From Hyphomicrobiales bacterium (lineage in GTDB: Bacteria; Pseudomonadota; Alphaproteobacteria; Rhizobiales; Rhodomicrobiaceae), in contig JAHQVI010000129.1 of NCBI GenBank assembly GCA_019634405.1, forward strand, positions 1 to 33,042: 33,042 nucleotides of DNA. Direction: 5' to 3'. The notes below the pieces were generated by a model. It saw only the letters and a program-made list of their open reading frames with translations. It had not been told where the DNA came from and made no database searches. Shown here one piece after another: positions 1 to 7,688 of this stretch. The translations under genes were made by a program, and so were the position numbers. Position 1 is the first letter of the stretch. The number at the start of each line of letters is the position of its first letter.

Positions 1-166
1 AGTGTTCAGGCCCGGTCACGCCTTCATAGCTCCAGGACGGCCGGACCTGCTGATCGCCGGCAGGCGGCACCTGAGCGCGCAAGCGTAAAGGCGCGAGCGC
101 GGTTGCGCCGCCGGCAAGCGCCTTGATGAGAAATCGTCTTGAAAAAATCTGCCTCACCCGCGTCAC
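1..166 (-). CDS. Alpha-carbonic anhydrase, N-terminal fragment (cut by window edge)
   Basis: This reading frame is absent from the ORF track because it is short and runs off the left edge. It reads VTRVRQIFSRRFLIKALAGG and then, after an Ala/Leu-rich stretch, ends in WSYEGVTGPEH. WSYxGxTGPEHW is the characteristic start of mature bacterial alpha-class carbonic anhydrases (zinc enzymes that interconvert CO2 and bicarbonate, usually periplasmic). The leader has a twin-arginine-like SRRFLIK followed by a hydrophobic stretch and an Ala-rich cleavage region, so Tat export is likely. No in-frame ATG exists after the upstream stop, so GTG at 166 (or the GTG three codons later) is the probable start. 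The zinc histidines lie outside the window. The gene lies downstream of, and on the same strand as, the LacI gene. Confidence 0.75.
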   Translation of the reverse strand, partial: MTRVRQIFSRRFLIKALAGGATALAPLRLRAQVPPAGDQQVRPSWSYEGVTGPEH

Positions 167-335
167 TTCATCACCCGGACCGTTGATTCCGCATTTTGCC
201 CCTGCTTTTCAGTGCAAACGGCCCTCGAATATGCCGCCTCGAATTTGTAACTGCCATCACGCAGGAGAACAAGTCAGCACAATGCCCGGCTCGGACCGAA
301 CGCGGATAAATCAACATGTGCTTTTTTCTGCTTCA
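167..335. other. Intergenic gap between lacI-type gene and carbonic anhydrase gene
   Basis: I see no coding signal on either strand that I trust; the 123..662 plus-strand ORF is a shadow of the two minus-strand genes. No convincing hairpin plus T-run was found for termination of the LacI gene. The carbonic anhydrase promoter presumably lies here, but no clear -35/-10 pair stands out. Confidence 0.4.
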
Positions 336-1382
336 CTATCGGGAAGGTGGCGCTGTGCTCTCGCGTATGACCAGTTCGGTTCCGAGAGTTTTGCTGCGTT
401 CATCCGCGGGTATCGTTTTCTCCTGCACCAGCTCTATCAGGAGCCTTGCCGCTTCGAAACCCATGACTTCGCTCGGCTGACGAATCGTCGTCAGTTCCGG
501 CTCACAGAAGGCGGTAAATTCAATGCCGTCAAACCCGACTACCGAGACATCGGCCGGAACCGAAATGCCCGCCTCCCGCAATGTCTTCATGAAGCCGATT
601 GCCATCATGTCGCTTATGGCGAACACAGCCGTCGGCCGCTTGGACGATTCGATAAATTGTAGTCCCGCCCCTATCCCGCTGGCCCCAGTAAAGTCACCCG
701 GATAGCGAACAATTTCGCTCACAGCGATCCCGGCCTCGGTAAGGACCTCGGTGAACCCGCCCCAGCGCTCATCGTCCACATAGCCAGGAGCGCCGGTCAC
801 ATAACCGAACGTACGGTGCCCAAGCTCAAGCAGATGCCAAGCGACTGCCGCGGCCCCTTCCCTTTCGCCGATCAGAACAGAAGGAATATCGCTTTTACCG
901 GGAACGCCGACAGCGACAATCGGTACATCGAGCTGATCGACGCGTAGCGTGTCACTCCTGATCATCTGTCCGTTCAGCAGAATGACGCCATCAACCTGCT
1001 TTGCCGCCACAAGATGAACAAGCTGAGTTTCCCGTTCCGGCCGCTCCAGAAGGCTGCCCGTAATCAAGCCATACCCCTCCGCAGACAGCGCATTTTCTAT
1101 TCCGATAAGCAACTCGCTAAAGAAGGGCGTAATACATGTGGGAAACACAACCAGAGCGAGCTTTGATCGCGCGGCGCGAAGACTGCGCGCCGCCACGTTC
1201 GGGATATAGCCTGTATTGCGGACCGCTTCGAGCACGCGCTCACGCGTATCCCGGGCAACGAGGCCAGGCGAGGACAGCGCGCGGCTGACTGTTGCCGTTG
1301 ACACGCCGGCCATATCCGCGACGTCGTCAATCGTTATCGAACCGCTGTAGCTTGAGGGACGCGCCCTTTTTTTACGAACCAT
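336..1382 (-). CDS. LacI-family transcriptional repressor of the sugar operon
   Basis: The product is a 348-residue LacI/GalR regulator. An N-terminal helix-turn-helix (ITIDDVADMAGVSTATVSRA, about residues 15-35) and hinge (IPNVAARSLRA) are followed by a periplasmic-binding-protein-like sensor domain that ends with the usual VVGFDG...LTTIRQP signature. The ORF track opens at a TTG (1421). I prefer the ATG at 1382 because it gives normal LacI length (about 340) with the HTH close to the N-terminus. The gene is divergent from the sugar ABC transporter operon, and the gap holds a perfect palindrome of LacI-operator type. It therefore very likely represses that operon, and perhaps itself, until a sugar or sugar derivative binds. 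The ligand cannot be read from sequence. Confidence 0.93.
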   Translation of the reverse strand: MVRKKRARPSSYSGSITIDDVADMAGVSTATVSRALSSPGLVARDTRERVLEAVRNTGYIPNVAARSLRAARSKLALVVFPTCITPFFSELLIGIENALSAEGYGLITGSLLERPERETQLVHLVAAKQVDGVILLNGQMIRSDTLRVDQLDVPIVAVGVPGKSDIPSVLIGEREGAAAVAWHLLELGHRTFGYVTGAPGYVDDERWGGFTEVLTEAGIAVSEIVRYPGDFTGASGIGAGLQFIESSKRPTAVFAISDMMAIGFMKTLREAGISVPADVSVVGFDGIEFTAFCEPELTTIRQPSEVMGFEAARLLIELVQEKTIPADERSKTLGTELVIRESTAPPSR

Positions 1383-1404
1383 CTTTTTAATTTCCAAGTC
1401 CCTC

Positions 1405-1416
1405 TTCTCACGAGAA
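1405..1416. promoter_or_regulatory. Secondary inverted repeat in the lacI/transporter gap
   Basis: TTCTC-AC-GAGAA forms 5-bp arms with a 2-bp spacer, 19 bp from the main palindrome and just upstream of the preferred repressor ATG. It could be an auxiliary site or chance; it does not match the main operator sequence. Confidence 0.25.
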
Positions 1417-1434
1417 TACAACTATGCTATAAAA

Positions 1435-1448
1435 TGTAATCGATTACA
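1435..1448. promoter_or_regulatory. Probable LacI-family operator (perfect 14-bp palindrome)
   Basis: TGTAATCGATTACA is its own reverse complement and has the central CG typical of LacI/GalR operators. It lies in the divergent gap, 28 bp upstream of the binding-protein start and about 50 bp upstream of the repressor's ATG, so one site could control both directions. The preceding AT-rich run (CTATAAAAT) may contain the -10 element of the transporter promoter; I could not fix a -35 box. Confidence 0.75.
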
Positions 1449-1476
1449 AAAACACTCATTAGGGAGGAATATTATT

Positions 1477-2709
1477 ATGAATACAATAACGAGATTTATA
1501 TGCACTGCAACATTTGCATTTGTACTTCCCACAGCTGGGCAAGCACAGGAAATCAAAGCAGAAGTTCTGCATTGGTGGACGTCCGGCGGTGAAGCTGCCG
1601 CGATCGCAGAAATGGCTAACGCGTTCAAAGCTGAGGGTGGCGAATGGATCGATACGGCGATCGCCAACGGCGAACAGGCGCGAACCGCAGGGATCAACCG
1701 TATCGTTGGCGGCAATCCACCGACTGTCATGCAGTTCAACACGGGCGCGCAGTTCCATGAGGTCGTTGACAATGGGATGCTGAACCCGATTGAGGATGTG
1801 GCTTCGGCCAATAATTGGCGGGAAGTCCTTCCGGAAGTCCTGATTGAAGCAACGAACCGCAACGGCGAGTTTTATGCCGTACCTGTCAACATTCATGGGC
1901 AAAATTGGCTCTGGTACAATGTTGAAGCGTTTAAAAAGGCAGGCGTTGAACCGCCGAAAGACTTCGATGAACTTATTGCGGCTGCGCCGAAGCTGAAAGA
2001 GGCCGGCTTCATACCTCTCGCTCATGGCGGGCAGAACTGGCAGGATCATCTTCTTTTCGATGCTGTTGTCGTTGCGAAAGCTGGCAAAGAAATATTTAAG
2101 AACATCTATTTAACAACTGACGGAGAAGCGCTTAACAGCCCTGACTTCCGGAGTGCGATAGAGACATTTGCCGCTCTGCGCGAATTGACGGATGAAGGTT
2201 CGCCCGGACGCAGCTGGAACGACAGCACCAATCTCGTCATTACTGGCAAGGGTGCAACGCAGCTCATGGGCGATTGGGCCAAGGGCGAATTCATCGCCGC
2301 TGGCAAGACAATCGGCACGGATTACGGCTGCACGGTCATGCCGAACGGTTACATAATGGGCGGCGATGTCTGTGTCTTCCCGAAAGTTGATGATGAAGAA
2401 CAGAAAGCAGCCCAGTCCAAGCTCGCTGAACTCATGCTGTCGCAGGACGTACAGCTGGCGTTCAACAAGAAAAAGGGCTCGGTTCCGGCTCGCGTTGATC
2501 TGGATGTCTCCTCAATGGATGAATGCGCACAGCAAGGCATGACGGCTCTGAAAGATCCCGAACAGCAAGTCGGCAGCATCAACTACTTCGCCTCCTCTGA
2601 CCTCACCGGCGCAACGCGAGATGTTATCACGCAGTTCTGGGCTACGCCTTCCATGACGGCAGATGAATTCATCGAGAAGTTCGCTTCAGCGGTGAAATCT
2701 GCAAGCTAA
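1477..2709 (+). CDS. Sugar ABC transporter periplasmic binding protein
   Basis: This is a 410-residue family-1 extracellular solute-binding protein (SBP_bac_1 type). A Sec signal peptide ends around AGQAQ, and the mature protein starts with EVLHWWTSGGEAAAIA, the typical opening of glucose/mannose-type binding proteins such as GtsA. A strong ribosome site (GGGAGGA, about 9 nt before ATG) fixes the start. It delivers substrate to the two permeases and ATPase encoded next. The family and the downstream enzymes point to a monosaccharide or small glycoside, but substrate identity is an inference. A terminator-like hairpin directly after the stop probably makes this the most highly expressed gene of the operon, as is usual for binding proteins. 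Confidence 0.95.
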   Translation: MNTITRFICTATFAFVLPTAGQAQEIKAEVLHWWTSGGEAAAIAEMANAFKAEGGEWIDTAIANGEQARTAGINRIVGGNPPTVMQFNTGAQFHEVVDNGMLNPIEDVASANNWREVLPEVLIEATNRNGEFYAVPVNIHGQNWLWYNVEAFKKAGVEPPKDFDELIAAAPKLKEAGFIPLAHGGQNWQDHLLFDAVVVAKAGKEIFKNIYLTTDGEALNSPDFRSAIETFAALRELTDEGSPGRSWNDSTNLVITGKGATQLMGDWAKGEFIAAGKTIGTDYGCTVMPNGYIMGGDVCVFPKVDDEEQKAAQSKLAELMLSQDVQLAFNKKKGSVPARVDLDVSSMDECAQQGMTALKDPEQQVGSINYFASSDLTGATRDVITQFWATPSMTADEFIEKFASAVKSAS

Positions 2710-2722
2710 CAGGCCTGCACTT

Positions 2723-2755
2723 CCCCGGTCCGCCCCTCCCGGGCCGGGGTTTTTT
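2723..2755 (+). terminator. Intercistronic hairpin plus T-run after the binding-protein gene
   Basis: CCCCGGTCC and GGGCCGGGG pair as a 9-bp stem (one G-T wobble) around a 9-nt loop and are followed by six T residues. It sits 13 nt after the binding-protein stop and 15 nt before the first permease. A partial terminator here would lower permease expression relative to the binding protein. Confidence 0.8.
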
Positions 2756-2770
2756 AGACTGGACCTGCCT

Positions 2771-3676
2771 ATGGATTCCCAAATTACAAATGCCGGACGG
2801 CCGCGATTCAGAAATCTTGCGGCTGTGATCGCGCTCATCCCCGCAACGGCGGCTGTCGTCGTCGTCTATATCGGCTGCATGCTTTGGACCGTGCGTCTTT
2901 CTTTTACAAGCTCCAAGCTACTACCCATATTTGACTGGGTTGGCCTTTCACAATATTCCCGTCTGTTCTTGAATGAACGCTTTAGTGTTGCAGTCGAAAA
3001 CATCGTTATCTTCGGCGTTCTTTTCATTGCCGGATGCCTGATCCTGGGATTTCTACTTGCGGTCTTCATCGATCAGAAAGTCCGGGGCGAAGCCGTTTTC
3101 CGCACGATTTTCCTTTATCCTTACGCGATGTCATTCGTGGTGACCGGACTTGCCTGGCAATGGTTTCTCAATCCAACGCATGGCGTTCAGAAACTGGGAC
3201 GCGACCTCGGTTTCGAAAACTTCACCTTCAACTGGCTTGTCACGCAGGACATGGTCATCTACACGATCGTCATTGCCGCAATCTGGCAAGGCTCCGGCCT
3301 TGTCATGTGTATCTTGCTGGCGGGGCTGCGCGGCGTGGATGAAAGCCTGTGGAAGGCGGCGCGCGTCGATGGCATACCGGCATGGCGCTACTATCTGTTC
3401 ATTGTGCTGCCGCTGCTCGGGCCGATGATCGTCACCGCGGTCGTGCTGCTGTCCATCAGCGTCGTCAAGCTTTATGACCTTGTCGTTGCAATGACCAAAG
3501 GCGGACCCGGAATCGCCTCCGACGTCCCTGCAAAATTCGTCATGGATCACTTCTTCGAGCGCAACAATGTTGGCCTGGCCACGGCTGCGGCGACGATGAT
3601 GCTGATCGCCGTCGCGTCAATTCTGGCGCCCTGGCTGTATCAAACCTATATCCGACCGGCAGGGAGGGTCGCATGA
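2771..3676 (+). CDS. Sugar ABC transporter permease 1
   Basis: This is a 301-residue binding-protein-dependent transport permease of the MalF/UgpA class, with about six membrane helices. The cytoplasmic EAA-type loop that docks on the ATPase is visible as ESLWKAARVDGIPAWRYYLF followed by VLPLLGP. It lies behind the intercistronic hairpin, and its stop overlaps the start of the next permease by 4 nt (ATGA), which implies translational coupling. It would form the transmembrane heterodimer with the following gene product. Length and layout match GtsB-like sugar permeases; the exact sugar is unknown. Confidence 0.93.
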   Translation: MDSQITNAGRPRFRNLAAVIALIPATAAVVVVYIGCMLWTVRLSFTSSKLLPIFDWVGLSQYSRLFLNERFSVAVENIVIFGVLFIAGCLILGFLLAVFIDQKVRGEAVFRTIFLYPYAMSFVVTGLAWQWFLNPTHGVQKLGRDLGFENFTFNWLVTQDMVIYTIVIAAIWQGSGLVMCILLAGLRGVDESLWKAARVDGIPAWRYYLFIVLPLLGPMIVTAVVLLSISVVKLYDLVVAMTKGGPGIASDVPAKFVMDHFFERNNVGLATAAATMMLIAVASILAPWLYQTYIRPAGRVA

Positions 3677-4557
3677 CAATGATGCAAGCCTCAGGGCGCC
3701 GCCCGAGCCGCATCTCGGCAGGCACGATCGGCATTTACGCCTTCCTGCTGATTGCAGCCGTGTTTTTCCTGTTGCCAGCCTGGATCATGCTGATGACCTC
3801 CCTCAAACCGATGGAGGAAATCCGCCTGGGCAATATCCTGATGTGGCCGAATGCGGTCACGTTCGAACCATGGATCAGAGCGTGGTCGGAAGCCTGTACG
3901 GGGCTGGATTGCCGGGGCGTAAGCGTCGGCTTCTGGAATTCGGTTCGCATCCTCATTCCATCGCTGATCCTCTCGATCGCCGCAGGCGCGGTCACGGGCT
4001 ATGCGCTGAGCTTCTGGCGGGTGCGCGGCGCAAATGTGATGTTCGGCCTTTTGCTGCTCGGCGCTTTCATCCCCTATCAGGTCTTTCTGTATCCTCTGGT
4101 CCGCATTTTCGCGGTCACCGGAATCTATAATTCCTTTGCCTGTATCGTGCTGGTGCATGTTATATTCGGCCTGCCAATCATGACGCTGCTGTTCCGCAAC
4201 TATTATGCGAGCCTGCCGGTTGAGCTGTTCAAGGCGGCGCGTGTCGATGGCGGCGGGTTCTGGTCGATCTTCATCAGAATCATACTGCCCATGTCGACGC
4301 CGATCCTGATCGTCGCCACGATCCTTCAGGTCACCGGAATCTGGAACGACTTCCTCTTTGGGCTGACATTTGCAGGCCGGGACAACCTGCCGATGACGGT
4401 TCAGCTGAACAACATTGTGTCTTCAAGACAGGGCGAGAGCCAATACAACACTGAGATGGCGGCGACGATCCTGACAGCGATGATTCCTCTGGCCGTCTAT
4501 TTCATATCCGGACGCTGGTTCGTTCGCGGCATCGCCTCTGGCGCAGTAAAGGGTTGA
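3673..4557 (+). CDS. Sugar ABC transporter permease 2
   Basis: This is a 294-residue MalG/UgpE-class permease. The first helix is around residues 18-40, followed by the family hallmark MLMTSLKPMEEI. The EAA-type motif reads VELFKAARVDGGGFWSIF...ILPMSTP. The start overlaps the end of permease 1 by 4 nt, and its stop is 4 nt before the ATPase gene, so the three genes are a tightly coupled transcription and translation unit. It pairs with permease 1 to form the membrane channel of the importer. Confidence 0.93.
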   Translation: MTMMQASGRRPSRISAGTIGIYAFLLIAAVFFLLPAWIMLMTSLKPMEEIRLGNILMWPNAVTFEPWIRAWSEACTGLDCRGVSVGFWNSVRILIPSLILSIAAGAVTGYALSFWRVRGANVMFGLLLLGAFIPYQVFLYPLVRIFAVTGIYNSFACIVLVHVIFGLPIMTLLFRNYYASLPVELFKAARVDGGGFWSIFIRIILPMSTPILIVATILQVTGIWNDFLFGLTFAGRDNLPMTVQLNNIVSSRQGESQYNTEMAATILTAMIPLAVYFISGRWFVRGIASGAVKG

Positions 4558-4561
4558 ATAT

Positions 4562-5641
4562 ATGTCTTCTGTCTCTATTCGGGACCTGACGGTCGCATTC
4601 GGCAGTACGCGCGTCCTGAACGGCCTGTCGCTTGACGTACAAGCGGGCGAATTCATTGTGCTGCTTGGTCCCTCCGGCTGCGGAAAGTCTACGCTGCTCA
4701 ATGCCGTTGCAGGTCTGCTCGACGTTGCGGACGGGCAGGTCTGGATCGGCGAGCGCAATGTAACCTGGCACGAACCGAAGGACCGCGGCATCGCAATGGT
4801 GTTTCAGTCCTACGCGCTCTATCCACGCATGAATGTCCGCAACAACATGGCGTTCGGGCTGCGAATGGCGAAAACGCCCAAAGCCGAGATCGAGGAGCGC
4901 GTCACGCGCGCCGCAGAGCTTTTGCAGATATCGCATCTGCTGGATCGCAGGCCCGATCAGCTCTCCGGTGGTCAGCGGCAACGCGTTGCGATCGGCCGTG
5001 CTCTGGTGCGCGATGCGCATGTCTTCCTGTTCGACGAGCCACTTTCAAACCTCGACGCCCAGCTTCGCAATGAATTGCGCGTCGAGATCAAGAAGCTGCA
5101 TCAGAAAATCGATACGACGACAATGATCTATGTCACCCATGATCAGATCGAGGCGTTGACGCTGGCTGACCGCATTGTCGTTATGAAGGATCAGAAGATC
5201 CAGCAAATGGGAACGCCGGACGAAATCTATCTTCATCCGGCCAATCTGTTCGTCGCCGGGTTTGTCGGCAGTCCACAGATGAATTTCTTCGAGGGCGAGT
5301 TGACCGGCGGGCCCGGGGGCGCTGCATTCAAGTCCGGAGAGCTGCACCTGCCGCTTGACGGTTACAATTTCAACAGCGCCCCCGTCACCGGCCAGCGCCT
5401 CACTCTGGGCATCCGCCCCGAACACATCTCGATCACGGAGAACGGGCCCTGGCAAGGCTTCAAGACGGAACTGGTGGAAACCCATGGCGCTGACAATCTC
5501 ATCTGGGTGGGCGGCCACAATCATTCGTTACGATTGCGCCAGCCGGGTGACTGCAAACCGGCGCTCGGATCACCGCTGACGCTTGCACCGGATATGTCAC
5601 ACATCTCGCTTTTCGATACGCAAACATCGATGCGTATCTAA
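4562..5641 (+). CDS. Sugar ABC transporter ATP-binding protein (MalK/UgpC type)
   Basis: This is a 359-residue ABC ATPase. Walker A GPSGCGKST is at about residues 36-44, the Q-loop is AMVFQSYALYP, the signature LSGGQRQRVAIGRAL is near residue 134, and Walker B FLFDEPLSNLD is near 155 with the switch histidine in YVTHDQ. A C-terminal TOBE/MalK regulatory region of about 110 residues (GIRPEHISI) marks the CUT1 sugar-importer subfamily. It energises import through the two permeases just upstream. The length is normal for MalK/UgpC/ThuK-like proteins, which are often shared by several importers. Confidence 0.96.
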   Translation: MSSVSIRDLTVAFGSTRVLNGLSLDVQAGEFIVLLGPSGCGKSTLLNAVAGLLDVADGQVWIGERNVTWHEPKDRGIAMVFQSYALYPRMNVRNNMAFGLRMAKTPKAEIEERVTRAAELLQISHLLDRRPDQLSGGQRQRVAIGRALVRDAHVFLFDEPLSNLDAQLRNELRVEIKKLHQKIDTTTMIYVTHDQIEALTLADRIVVMKDQKIQQMGTPDEIYLHPANLFVAGFVGSPQMNFFEGELTGGPGGAAFKSGELHLPLDGYNFNSAPVTGQRLTLGIRPEHISITENGPWQGFKTELVETHGADNLIWVGGHNHSLRLRQPGDCKPALGSPLTLAPDMSHISLFDTQTSMRI

Positions 5642-5670
5642 CTGACAATCCATAATAATCGAGGATGATC

Positions 5671-6438
5671 ATGAATATAGCTGACGAACTATCTATCCAG
5701 CTTTACTCACTTCGGGACTATGGCGATTTCGAAAGGCAGCTCGCCACGCTTGCGGAAATCGGCTTCAAGCGCGTAGAACTTATCGGCGGACATCTCCAGA
5801 ACGCCTCCGATACGCGCGCCAAACTTGATGCACATGGCATGACCGCGCCGACAGGCCACATCTCGATGGCGGACTTGCAAGATCGCATCGACTGGGTCAT
5901 CGAACAGGCAAAGACGATCGGTCTTGTGGAGCTGTACATGCCAGCTGTCCCGGACAATCAACGTGTTGCGCCTGCAGATGCGTGGCGTAAGATCGGCGTC
6001 GACCTGGGCAATCTGGCCCAGAAGATGCACGATGCCGGTCTGAATCTTGGCTATCACAATCATGACTGGGAGCTGAAAGCCTACGAAGACGGAACAACGC
6101 CGCTCCAGCATCTTTTCGAAGGCGCTGAAGGCTCACCGCTGACCTTCGAGGTCGACGCCGCCTGGCTCGTTCGCGGCAATGCCGATCCGGTTGAATGGAT
6201 GGAAAAGCACAAGGACCGAATGACAGCCGTCCATGTGAAGGACATCGCTCCAAATGGCGAAAATCGCGATGAAGATGGCTGGGCCGACATTGGATCGGGC
6301 ACGATGGACTGGCCCGCGCTCTGGCGGAAATCGCTCGATCTCGGCGCAAAATGGATGGTCCTCGAACACGACAAGCCGAAAGATCCCGTCGGCTTTGCCC
6401 GCAACAGCCGCGCCTATCTGCTAGAACAACTTTCGTAG
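5671..6438 (+). CDS. Sugar phosphate isomerase/epimerase (xylose-isomerase-like TIM barrel)
   Basis: This is a 255-residue AP-endonuclease-2/xylose-isomerase-like TIM barrel protein. Conserved metal-site segments are visible: KRVELIGGH near residue 35, LGYHNHDWE near 130, FEVDAAWLVRGNADP near 160, HVKDIAPNG near 190 and MVLEHDKPKDP near the C-terminus. The track starts at ATG 5665, but the GAGG ribosome site touches that codon, so ATG 5671 is better spaced. Proteins of this family commonly accompany Gfo/Idh/MocA dehydrogenases in inositol, 3-keto-glycoside and rare sugar catabolism, which fits its place between the importer and the dehydrogenase. The precise reaction is unknown. Confidence 0.88.
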   Translation: MNIADELSIQLYSLRDYGDFERQLATLAEIGFKRVELIGGHLQNASDTRAKLDAHGMTAPTGHISMADLQDRIDWVIEQAKTIGLVELYMPAVPDNQRVAPADAWRKIGVDLGNLAQKMHDAGLNLGYHNHDWELKAYEDGTTPLQHLFEGAEGSPLTFEVDAAWLVRGNADPVEWMEKHKDRMTAVHVKDIAPNGENRDEDGWADIGSGTMDWPALWRKSLDLGAKWMVLEHDKPKDPVGFARNSRAYLLEQLS

Positions 6439-6449
6439 GACTGAGAATT

Positions 6450-7589
6450 ATGAAGCAAATGAAACTCGGTGTTGTCGGCTGCGGCAACATCAGCGACGCC
6501 TATCTGCGCGGTGGCGCAAACTCAAAAATCGTCGCTGTAAAATCCGTCACCGACATCAATCCGGACTCCGCGAAAACCAAGGCGGAAACCCATGGTGTTT
6601 CGGCCGTTACCTATGACGAAATGCTGGCCGATCCCGACGTGCAGATCATCATCAATCTGACCGTTCCGCAAGCCCATGCCGAAATCAGCAAGCTGGCGCT
6701 GCAGGCCGGCAAGCACGTCTATTCGGAAAAACCATTCGCGGTGACATTCTCCGAGGCGCAGGAACTGGTCAGGGTGGCTGATGATCGCAAGCTGCGCATA
6801 GGCTCGGCGCCGGATACATTTCTCGGCGCAGGCCATCAGACTGTCCGCAAGCTGATTGATGAAGGACGGATCGGAACCGTGACCGGTGGAGCCGTGACAT
6901 TCGCAACACCGGGCATGGAAATGTGGCATCCCAACCCGTTCTTTTTCTTCCAGAAAGGCGGCGGTCCCGTTCTCGATATTGGCTGCTATCCGATCACGCA
7001 GCTTGTCAATTGCCTTGGCCCCGTGCGCAGTGTTGTCGCCCATGCCTCGAAAGGGCAGGAGAAACGCACGATCACCAGCGATTTGCACAAGGGCGAGCAG
7101 GTCACCGTCGAGGTTCCAACGACCGTGAACGGCATTCTCGATTTCGCGAATGGCGCGAATGTCTCCTTCACAGCGTCGTGGGATATCTGGAAACATCAGC
7201 GCAAGCCGATCGAACTTTACGGCACCGAAGGCAGCATCCTCAATCCCGACCCGAACTTTTTTGGCGGAGCCGTCAAGATCAGCGCACGCAATGGCGACTG
7301 GGAAGCAATCGACATCAGCACACAGCCTTTCGGCAAACCCAACCAGCCAGCGGGCGAAGGCCGGGAAGTTGCGAATTACCGCATGGCTGGCGTCTACGAC
7401 ATGGCCGCAGCAATCAACAGCGGCAGATCGCACCGCGCCAATGGCGGTCTCGCTCTGCATGTTCTAGAAATCATGGAGAGCCTGGAGCGGGCCTCTTCGG
7501 AGAACCGCCGCATCTACACGGAAACAAGCTGCGAGCGCCCTGCAACCGTTCCCCAGGGCGAGGGCGAAGAGGTTTTCCTCGCTGAATAG
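6450..7589 (+). CDS. Gfo/Idh/MocA-family NAD(P)-dependent oxidoreductase
   Basis: This is a 379-residue dehydrogenase. The N-terminal Rossmann fold reads LGVVGCGNISDAYL, followed by the family hallmark YSEKPFAVT, with the catalytic lysine in EKP, at about residues 90-98. The C-terminal half is the usual alpha/beta domain (GGPVLDIGCYPITQLVNCLG). The track opens at 6351 inside the preceding gene. The ATG at 6450, 11 nt after the isomerase stop, puts the nucleotide-binding motif right at the N-terminus and is the correct start. It probably oxidises a sugar or reduces a keto-sugar made available by the adjacent importer and isomerase. The specific substrate cannot be deduced. Confidence 0.92.
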   Translation: MKQMKLGVVGCGNISDAYLRGGANSKIVAVKSVTDINPDSAKTKAETHGVSAVTYDEMLADPDVQIIINLTVPQAHAEISKLALQAGKHVYSEKPFAVTFSEAQELVRVADDRKLRIGSAPDTFLGAGHQTVRKLIDEGRIGTVTGGAVTFATPGMEMWHPNPFFFFQKGGGPVLDIGCYPITQLVNCLGPVRSVVAHASKGQEKRTITSDLHKGEQVTVEVPTTVNGILDFANGANVSFTASWDIWKHQRKPIELYGTEGSILNPDPNFFGGAVKISARNGDWEAIDISTQPFGKPNQPAGEGREVANYRMAGVYDMAAAINSGRSHRANGGLALHVLEIMESLERASSENRRIYTETSCERPATVPQGEGEEVFLAE

Positions 7590-7640
7590 AGCAATCCTTC
7601 CTGACAGGTGCTATAGTCGCCCTTCCTCTTGACCGTATTC

Positions 7641-7671
7641 CGGCGTTGCCACGACACTGGCGGCAACGCCG
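7641..7671 (+). promoter_or_regulatory. Perfect 10-bp stem hairpin in the leader of the aldo/keto reductase gene
   Basis: CGGCGTTGCC and GGCAACGCCG flank an 11-nt loop and end 17 nt before the ATG. The sequence after it is AAAAAGGA (the ribosome site), not T-rich, so it is not an intrinsic terminator on the plus strand. It may be an RNA processing or protection element separating the reductase from the upstream operon. Confidence 0.45.
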
Positions 7672-7688
7672 AAAAAGGACCAACGATC

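Noticed and set aside
123-662. 179-aa plus-strand ORF at the left end
   Set aside because: It overlaps the carbonic anhydrase start and the LacI C-terminus in antisense and has no ribosome site or family features.
1383-1421. TTG start of the LacI gene given by the ORF track
   Set aside because: It adds a 13-residue extension not typical of the family and runs through an inverted repeat close to the operator; ATG 1382 is more likely.
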